From assembly GCA_024195265.1 (NCBI GenBank), contig JAJLRJ010000009.1:29892710-29956709 (forward strand): 64,000 nucleotides of DNA. Direction: 5' to 3'. Below, piece by piece: positions 35,801 through 45,100 of the stretch (positions are counted from its first letter, which is position 1; each line of letters opens with the position of its first letter). A program made the translations under genes and the position numbers. The stretch comes from Dendrophyllia cribrosa. Lineage: Eukaryota; Cnidaria; Anthozoa; Scleractinia; Dendrophylliidae. Under the pieces are notes generated by a model that worked only from the letters and a program-made list of their open reading frames with translations, did not search any database and had not been told where the DNA came from.

Positions 35801-38800
35801 CAATCGATCGAAACCGCAGTGGCCAAACTTTATACAGCTTTTTCTGTCTCAAAAATAACGACACCTTATTGCGACGGAAAATTCACTTTTAATGAGCTCA
35901 ACCTCTTTAATCGGGCGCCATTATATTCAGCCTAAAATAATTTATTATATAGCTTAACTGGTTCACGATGAAAAGATAATTACGATTAGCTCCGTGAGAG
36001 ATCCGAAATTTATAATACGAATCGCGAAGACGGACCGCTCAAGAATTGATTTCACTAATTGTGTTTTTGAAAAATGTCAAAACGTAGCCAATGTTGTGTC
36101 CAAATTAAACCTTTCCTTGTGTATCTGGCCAAACCTTTTTTGGGGAAAATGTCGTAAAAAGTTTGTACTAACTTGAAACGTTTCTCTTTGCAGCGCGTGT
36201 TTGCCGATAAAGATTTGTTATGCTGTTGCAGGCAGGAGCCTATTAGCTGGCTCCTATCTGTCGGCCAATTTATATAATAGCCATAGCAACAGAACCTTTA
36301 TTGAACTGTATTAGTTTGTTTGGTCTGTATAGGGAAAATATTGGTCTCGACGTTCTTTCTTACAACTTGATCAATATGTTCCAAATATAGTAGACTGCGA
36401 GCATTCGCTTCCTTTTCCTATTTTCTTTGGTGCTAGAAGTCCGCGAGAAGACGAACGAATAGCCGAGAAAAGCCTATTTCGTTTTTACCGTTAATTTGTT
36501 TAATTATAAATCAGTCCGCGCGCTCTCGGATCTGAGGGTTTTTTTTATGAGGGCGCGTGATAGTCAATGAGGGTGCCTGAGAGTTAAGGTCAAACAAAAG
36601 CGAGAGTTTAGAATTCCCGTAAGTCCAATGAAAATTTGAGCGGATTCAAACTCTTCGAGAGCGGACGAGAGTCGCCGAGAGCACCTGAGAATTTCATGCC
36701 AAACGAGAACCAGGGTTGAAACTCTCGTCAACTCTCGTTCTTATTTGGCCCGGGCTTAAAAGCACATGAGAGTTAAGGCCAATGCAATAAAACAATCCAA
36801 TGAAAATTTGAGCGGATTCAAAGTCGAGAGCGCACGAGAGTCGCCGAGAGCGTACGAGAGTCGCCGAGAACACATGAGAATTTCATGCCAAACGATAGCA
36901 AGAGTTGAAACTCTCGTCAACTCTCGTTTTCATTTGGCCCGGCTAATACAGCGTACGAGAATCGCCGAGGCGCATTTCCCTTTCGTAAACGGTCGTTGCC
37001 ATTTTAGCGACACTTAGAAAAATTTTCACCAATTTTAAAATTATTTTTTCTATCAGAAAAAGAAAAATGGAATATAATTACCTGGAATCGAACCCGGAAC
37101 CTCTGCATGCTAACATCTCTCTCTTACCACTAGACCACTGGGTTGATCCGGCAAACCAAGAAAAATTTAATTATAAAAGGTGCTTTTCTTAATATATATC
37201 AATAACGGGTCACCCTAACCCTAAATCTTACCTAACCGCGAATCTAGCTTAGATCTAATAATCGCTTTACCTAGGCCCAATTTGATCTAATAATGATAGC
37301 CTATTTTCGTCCCAATCCAGGCATAAACTAGAGAGAAATAGCATCGACCATTACAAAAAGGCTTGGTTACTAATGAATGCTAATGATGGCATCGACCGTT
37401 AAAAATGGCATCGACCGTTTGCTAATAATGGCATCGACCGTCAAAAATGGCATCGACCGTTTACGAAAGGGAAATCAGCATCGCCGAGAGCGAATGAGAG
37501 TCGCCGCGAGCGCATGAGAGTCGCTGAGAGCGTACGAGATTCGGCGAGAGCGCACGAGAGTTGCCCGCGAGAGCGTCTGAGAATTTCAGGCCAAACGAGA
37601 GCGAGATATTGAACTCATGTCAACTCGTGTTCTCGTTTGGCCCGGGCTTTATGCTATCTCGACAACATAAATAACTCGTTTATTTTACTTCTCGTAGGCG
37701 CAAGATGGGATGTTGCACGGTAAGGCTCTTATTAAAACACGCTACTGTACTTATATTATTTATAAATTACGACTGGTTTTGGACTTGCTCCTTGGCAGTG
37801 AAAATTTCATCTTTGCCCTGATTAGTCAAAGCATGCTGCTCGAGTTTCTTGAATCGATTACTTATCTCGACAAACAAAAACAAAGTCCATTAACGTACTC
37901 AGAGAAAAACTATTGCGCGCCGCGCTGCAGTGTCAGTATGTAGTTGTAATCACTAAGAGAAATAGAATGAGTTTCAAACCATAATAGCTGAAACAATCTT
38001 ACTATCTTGTTTGATTTTTTTTTTTTACTTCTCAGGAGGCCAAAAGAGTTCTATGTTCTTCAGAGCAAGTTAAAAGAATTTCACGGTAGGATAAATTGTT
38101 TTTTTTTATTGCTTTGGTTTTATCTGCTTTTGATGACTTTCGTAAACAAAATGAATCACAGTCACAACAAACAGCGAGCAATGGAGCGTAACATGCCAAA
38201 GCCACTGGAAAACAAGCACCCAGTGGCAAGTATGGGAAAACAGGCAGCCAGTGGCAAGCATAGGAAAACATACAACCTGTGCCAAAGCTATTCAGTCCGT
38301 TGTAAACAAACAAACAAAACCAACTGGCAATAGAATTGTTTAAGTTAAAACTGAAGATATTTGACTTGACACTTTTGAGGAATCATAATTTTGTTTTTAA
38401 AAGAATTCGTTTCTGTTCTAATCTATTTCAGTGAAATAATTGTTTTCTGTTCTTATGTAGGCGGTGAGATCGATGACTCACTTCTTCCGCCCAAGCGTAA
38501 CTCTTCGAAAAGTATTTCACAAAAGAGCACAGCTGTATATTTTGAGGCCTGCCGAGTGAAATTTGAGAAATATTTACAGGTAAGCTTCGCAGCCTTCATA
38601 TGTCTTGGCATAGAGCAGTTTTCAATTGAGTGTGGTGAAACCAAAACCAAAGTAATTACTCTGACCAATCACAGCAGTCGTAAACAATCCAATGAACCAA
38701 TCAGAGCTCGAAGATGTTGGCGGCGCCACGCGCGGGAAAACGCGTGCGAGCAAGTCACGATTGGTTTTGGTTTTACTTCTGATTGGTCGAGAAAGTGGCG

Positions 38801-39122
38801 CAAGATTTTTTAGCCAATCACAAAGAGTAGCAATGAAAAACCAAAGCAATTGTGTAATTACTTTCGACACTCTATATTGTGAATGTTATTTGGGGGCTTT
38901 ACCGGAAAATGATACTCTGAATAGGCTGTTATCTTTAATTAGAGCGATTTCCGTATGACCTTAAACTGATTACGAGTAAACGCAGCCAAAACAACAAACG
39001 AACTGGAAGGAAGTTATTTGATTGGTTTAGCGAACGGAGGCAAACGCGCGCAGGTTTTGGTTGGTTTAGCGAACACGCAAAGCAAAGCGGACGGATTACA
39101 ACTTATAAGAATTACGTGTTTT

Positions 39123-39153
<31 letters not shown>

Positions 39154-42100
39154 GAATGACACATTTGTATTCTGTGTATCTTGTTATTCCTAAGCTGGAT
39201 TCATTCTGAGCCAAGTAGTCCCAAACCGGCTGTAACCGCAACACAAAGTCACAGTGCTACAGGGGTGTAGCTATCTGTACGCACATACCCTCGTTTGACC
39301 TGAAAAAGTCGAAAAAAAATGAAAGATTTCGGACTTGAGGGTGGGGGGGGGGGGGAAGTAGGGGTGTGTTTGAAAATTGATGGTGCGTACCTCTGAAAAA
39401 GTCCTGGCTACGCCCCTGGGCAGCTGTAATACACTACGATGGTGTTTGTTTTCCCCCTCTTTTCCTAGTATTTGTGTTCCAATCCGCTGCTAAAAGGAAG
39501 TGCTTTGCTGTTCAACTTCTTTTCACCTGACAAAGAATTCAGCAACATGTTTGGTCCTGAAAAAGTGGGCGACAAAGCCGGTAAGAAGATTTCAGTTTTC
39601 TTCGTTTTTTTTTTGTCGAATTCTCTTGTATCTATTTCTCGAGGTTTTGAATCGGAAAAAAAAATAACCGGAGGAGAAATGCCATGCTGATGTGCTACGC
39701 CCTTCTGCTGTTGAGTCCATGTACTATTCGTTTCTGGTTGCACCATTTGTTCAGTTTTGTATAAAGCTCAAACTTTTCTTGATTCCTCGGCCACACAGGG
39801 AAAAAAATCAAGTCCATGACAACGATACTCAAGAAAGAGGTTAGTGAAATGTTATTTACCTATCAGTTCTTGTGAAACAAATTCTTTTACATGTGTACTG
39901 TTGGATGTTTATCTCAGGGTTGAATTTGGCCAAATTTAAATGCTTGGTGATAACAATTGCAATGGTTTTGTATCCTCTTCACACCCTCTCTGTTCCGATC
40001 CTCTTCTAAGACCGAGGTTGATCTGTGTTGTGCACCGCGTTCCTGATTTGTCGTTAACTCTGATCATTTCTCTCTTTATTGTTTCAAAATTGCTGTGCAG
40101 AAAGGACAGAACCTCGATTCGTTTCTACAAGCGTTTTTGTCTTCGACAGTGGAACCGACAAAACGAAAACCACTTCCAAAGTAAGTTATTTCTCGGGTAA
40201 CGTTTCCTTCGCGAAGCTGTCATAATGTAAATGAAGTTTGACAACAACAACAACAACAACATCCTTTATGTATGCACGATATAGGTTAAGTAATGATCCG
40301 CATAAGAAGGATAGCGCTGAACGACAATGCACGATGGAATGTCAACTTTTTTCATTGTTTCAACTAGTGATCTCATTGGCCTAGACTCAAAAACTGCTAA
40401 AACGTTAGGGTTCAAGGTGCATTTTGTCAGATTTTTTTAAGGTTTCAAGTAATTTGAGACCCAGTCGCACAACGTGCAAGTTTTAAAACATATTGTATTT
40501 GGAGAACTTCATCAAAGAAGCAAAATTATTAGCTATTGTCTTCTGCTATTCTGATTGGTTAAGCACGAACATTTCCTGGAATTTATTTGACGCAAATGGA
40601 TTTTCTTTATTTGTGTAATGAAATATAATTATGAACCATCAGCTCCTCCTCTATTCTTGAAACCAAAGATATTCTATGTGGGAAAGAGCCAATGCCGCAG
40701 AACAATGAAGTTTACTATAGTTCTTATGTGGAGCATTACTTAAAGCAAAAGTCTTGCTTGTGGGGTCGTGTTTCTAGCTACAAATTAAAAACATTTCTAT
40801 ATACATTAAAAAACAATGAAAACATTGAAAACCTTTGCTTTATCTTTGCTTTGCGTTACTTTTGAAACTTAACGACAAATAATTTGTTTTTGTGGTTTCT
40901 TTTTTCCAGAGGCCTTTTAGAACAATCACAACGAAGAAATGAGGTACTATATCCTTCATTTTAAAGTTCGTCGAGCTATCCTCTTTGTGCTTTCCCTTAA
41001 TTTGTTCGAAACAACATGTAACCGGCGCTCTCATCTTCAAGCGTCCCTTACTAGAATTTCACTCCCAGAGTCGATTATAGAGTTAGTAGTGTAATTCTAG
41101 TAGTAGTGTTAGTTGCGAGTCTGTGGATGAAATTCTATTTTGTGACCATTCAAATGAAACCTCTTCAGCAGAACTTTTGCATGGTACCATTGACGTAAAA
41201 ATAATGGCAAAGTTTTGAATTAACGTCATCTAATAAGCATTTTGTAAATTCAAATCTCTATAACTCGCTAACGCGACGGCTTTCAATTCAACTATTCGAT
41301 GTACGTAGAGTTGGATACTTTAAAAGGTTACTTACTGTTAACAATTATCAGAAACCCATAAGTGGGTTGAAACGTGTAACGCGCATTCACAGCTTCCGAA
41401 TATTCATTTTTTGCTTAGTACCATATTTGGAAACCCTTCGGTCCCTCGAGATTGGAAGCAAGTTGTTCTAGCTAATTGATTGGTTAATATTTTTATCTTG
41501 ATTTACCAAATATGGCTGTAACAACTTCTTAGCAAATTGAATAATCGGAAGCTTATTTTGAAGCGTACAAGAGACAGTTGCACGTTTCAACCCACTTATG
41601 GGTTTCTGCAGTTACCTAACGTGGTAATTAGTACTAAATAAAAAAATCTTTGTTTAAAAGGGATATTGTCTTCTTTCGCTTAGGACGGACTTTATCCCAG
41701 AAGAAAAAGCTCGTAAGTATAATTATGTTCTATACTCCTATATCTTTGCAACATATAAACAAAGAAAATATACTCTTGGAGCATTGCAGACCAGCGTACA
41801 AACTTTCCTTTTCGTGTTTTTCACTTGCCAGAGTTTCTAGCAGCAGAGACACAAAATCCGTAGTCTGTAGTTACTGCAGCTTGTCCGTAATCTATCTTAT
41901 TCTGTTCTTGCTACTCATTCGCCTTTTTTTTCTTTTAGAAGCTCGCGTTTAAAAGCAGAAGGTAGGGTATTTTTTTTATTGCAGTGAAGGCAGTGAACGA
42001 TTTTTCTCAACATTATTAAATTACAAGTCACTAATAAAAGTAATCATTTGTTGTCGTCCGTCAGTAACATCGTAAATAAAGTAAGTTATAGTCAAGTGAG

Positions 42101-45100
42101 GCCTTTAAGATACTGTATCCAAACCGGAAAAGCCTGAAAGTTCCACATGAACTCACATTTGACCTGCTCCCAACATGTGGCTTTGATAGCTCAGTTGGTA
42201 GAGCATCGCACCGGTAACGCGAAGCCTCACGGGTTCGATTCCCGTTGAAAAGCCCTGATTTCTCTTTCAGGCTTTTTCGGGTTTGGATACAGTAGCTTAA
42301 AGGCCTCACTTGATTATAACTTACTTCGCTAATAAAAGTTCAAACATTTCTTTTTTGCAGTGAATTTAATGTGTATTTTTAATCCGATATATTTTTCTCT
42401 TTTTGCCAGCATCAGGAAAACCTCTGTTGGAAGTGAACGGTGTCACGAACTATATCCTCTTTCTTGGTTGGTAGCTTTTCTGTTGTTAAAACTTTTTTCT
42501 TGACCTTGAAGCGAAATGTTTGAAACATGATTCTCGCCCAAAAAGCACATGTCAATGTTAATTTCATCAAGTTTCTAACCATATTGGCTGCGGCCGCACC
42601 AGAGTAGTTAACCCGGTTATTTGCAATTAATCAATTAAAATTAACTGGTTTAACAAAATTCCTGATGCGGCCGCGTATTTTTAGCGTTTGCCGAATTTAA
42701 CCGTGTTAGCGGTTCCCATGGAAATTAATTAAAGAACAATAGATTTTTTTAACCGGGTTAGGTTTATTTAAACCACCTCGCTCGGTAGTTTAGTGCAGGT
42801 TAACTTTCCCGATCTGTCAATCATCTTCGCTTACGCGGTAATTTTTGGCTTCCTGTTGAATTAGTAGACCTTCGTAGGGACGACTTTCAATTTCAAATAG
42901 AGAAAGGAAAACTGTCGTGTGTTTATGTTCTCCACAAAACCTATTATTTGATCATTTGACCATGCTGTTTTGCAGGGAATAACAATATGTAAAATGCACG
43001 TGCAGAGGCATTGTTTTTGCTCATTAATCGTATTGTTTTGTGCAGCTCACGCTAGCAAATGATAACATGATCTCTCACGTTCAAAGTTCAACCTTCTGAG
43101 GTGCGGCCGCTCAGAAAAATAAACTCGGTTATTTCACTTTTCACCGAGTTATTTTAACCGGGTTATTTTAACCGGGTTACTAAAAAAATAACCCAGTTAA
43201 CTCACCAAGTGCGGCCGCAGCCATTGTTTCCTTGCTTGTCACAAGCACGCAATAACGGTTTGCGTAGAACTTTTTCTTATGAATATACGTTTACATCTTT
43301 TTATAGTGCTTTAACTGCCGTGACCGGCGGCCATATTAGAGTGCTAAAACAATAGGAAATGTTTGAATAAGAATAGAGCTAAAGTCCCATTGGTTTAGGA
43401 CACCAATATGGTCGCCATTTCATTCTTTTGGGACACCAATATGGCCGCCTTGACGTCACGTGCAAACGCTCCATTCCCTTTGCTTGTGCATGATTTCCGC
43501 GTAAAGCGTTGTTCTATTGCTTTTTTCGAAACGCTTAAAACTGAGCTTTGTTTGCACTATAGTTGAAGCTTTTCTTGCGGACCACTCTCGTAAGCGGTCA
43601 GCTCTTCGCAGCGACCACCCTTACAAAATCCCGTTTTACCAAGTGGGCTGTTTGTTCATTGTTTTTCAGCTCTAGTAAGCGATCATCCCTGAGAAAATTA
43701 CAACTGTAAGGTTAAAATGCGTTCGTCCCGTCTTACAATAGCAGTTCTTTGAAACCTGATTCGTTTTTATCTCGTAAACACGCGAAGCGTTGAACGAGAT
43801 ATAGTATACGGGACAGATATGCAAATGTTCACTTCTTCCATCATGTGTAAACTTTTTAATTTCCCAGTGTATTATGTGTTAAAAGATGATTGCTGTAGTA
43901 AACGTTTTTTAATTCCCATTGTAATTTCGTCATCCTGTTATCTAGACAGTCTCGTTTCACACAATGCATATTTATGTCACGCTAAGCAGGGTTCTTATTA
44001 ATTGCCGGCAACCGGCTAAAAATCCAGCTACTTCGAATTTTGAGCCGCCAACTTTTCGGTGAAAAGGCTTACTTTGTGTTAAAAAAACCTGTATGAACAG
44101 GAGTGAAAGTTGTACGAAAAACTAATGAACAGACAGGTTTCTCGTAAATTTGTTTTCACATTGAAGGTAATCCCTCAGTTGAGGGCTTTATGAAAAATGT
44201 CTTGCAAAAAAATGCATGAAATGGCAATTCTGAACCTCTAGAGTTTCAAATTTTCCTGGGGGGCATGCTCCCAGACCACCCTAGAAATTGGCGTGCCTTC
44301 GGCACTCAATTGCCAAGCCGCCTACTATTATATCTCAACCGTCTACTCTAAAACTTAGTGAGAACCCTGCGCTAAGATGTTTTGGTCGTTTTAAGTTTGC
44401 TTTACTCCGGCTTTAATTCTTTGACTTCAAACTCAGTATGGAAATTAAACCCATCATTGGACTTAACCTTACGTTGTTTCGTATTCACGAGATGGCTCTT
44501 AGAGCCCTTTGATCTTTGTTTTGCTACGTACGTTTATTTGGCCGTATATTGTGGTTTGATGTACCTCAGGGACAAAATATTTTGTTCTTGAAATTGGAGA
44601 TGAGTCTGAAATATATTTTGTTTTTTTGCATGAAGCATTCATGTCTAAAAAAACCCAGCACAGGGAGGTTTATTTTCTCAGTTTTTACTCCTGATAGAGT
44701 GGAGGCTATAAAACCAAGCCTCTATAGGGATGATATCTGTTTACAAACATTATTTTTGTTATTCAAATGTGCCAGCCACTGGAACAAAAGAACCCTTTGT
44801 TTCGGCAGCCAATAAGGCTCTGGTTGGCACATTAATAACAATTGGTGACGTCATTGATATCTTTCCTATTTTTTGTGTGTGGAACAGTGGTTCATGTCCA
44901 TCTACAATTCCCCACTCCAGAAACTATGAAAAATACCGTAATACCCTTTAAAGTGCAGGTTTCCAATTCCTTTTGTTTTCAGCACGAATTGCACGTGCTA
45001 TGCTTCAACTTTTTGGCAATTTGCATACGGTGCACATTTGTATACGAACACACAATGCTACATGCTAGCGTTCCTACACGTACTCTGAATTCCATAGTGC

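Larger units (their letters stand above)
36540..37650 (+). repeat. GAGAGTCGCCGAGAGCG satellite in SNX14 intron 23
   Basis: Diverged ~190-bp units share GAATTTCATGCCAAACGA, GTTGAAACTCTCGTCAACTC and ATTTGGCCCGGGCT at about 36690-36755, 36880-36952 and 37585-37650. Short GAGAGTCGCCGAGAGCGNACGA reiterations lie between them. Element 36970-37479 is inserted into the array. Confidence 0.8.

Noticed and set aside
37081..37150. Functional tRNA-Ala gene
   Set aside because: The loop reads TTAGCAT but the anticodon stem does not pair, the T stem has a mismatch and the sequence sits inside a TIR element.
38150..38290. Possible CRISPR-like array of AGTGGCAAGCATAGGAAAAC units
   Set aside because: It has only two or three imperfect ~30-bp units in a eukaryotic intron, so it is a small minisatellite.
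38391..38813. 140-residue frame after SNX14 exon 26
   Set aside because: It mixes true exon 26 with CCAAT-MITE sequence. The exon ends at a strong GTAAGC donor at 38580.
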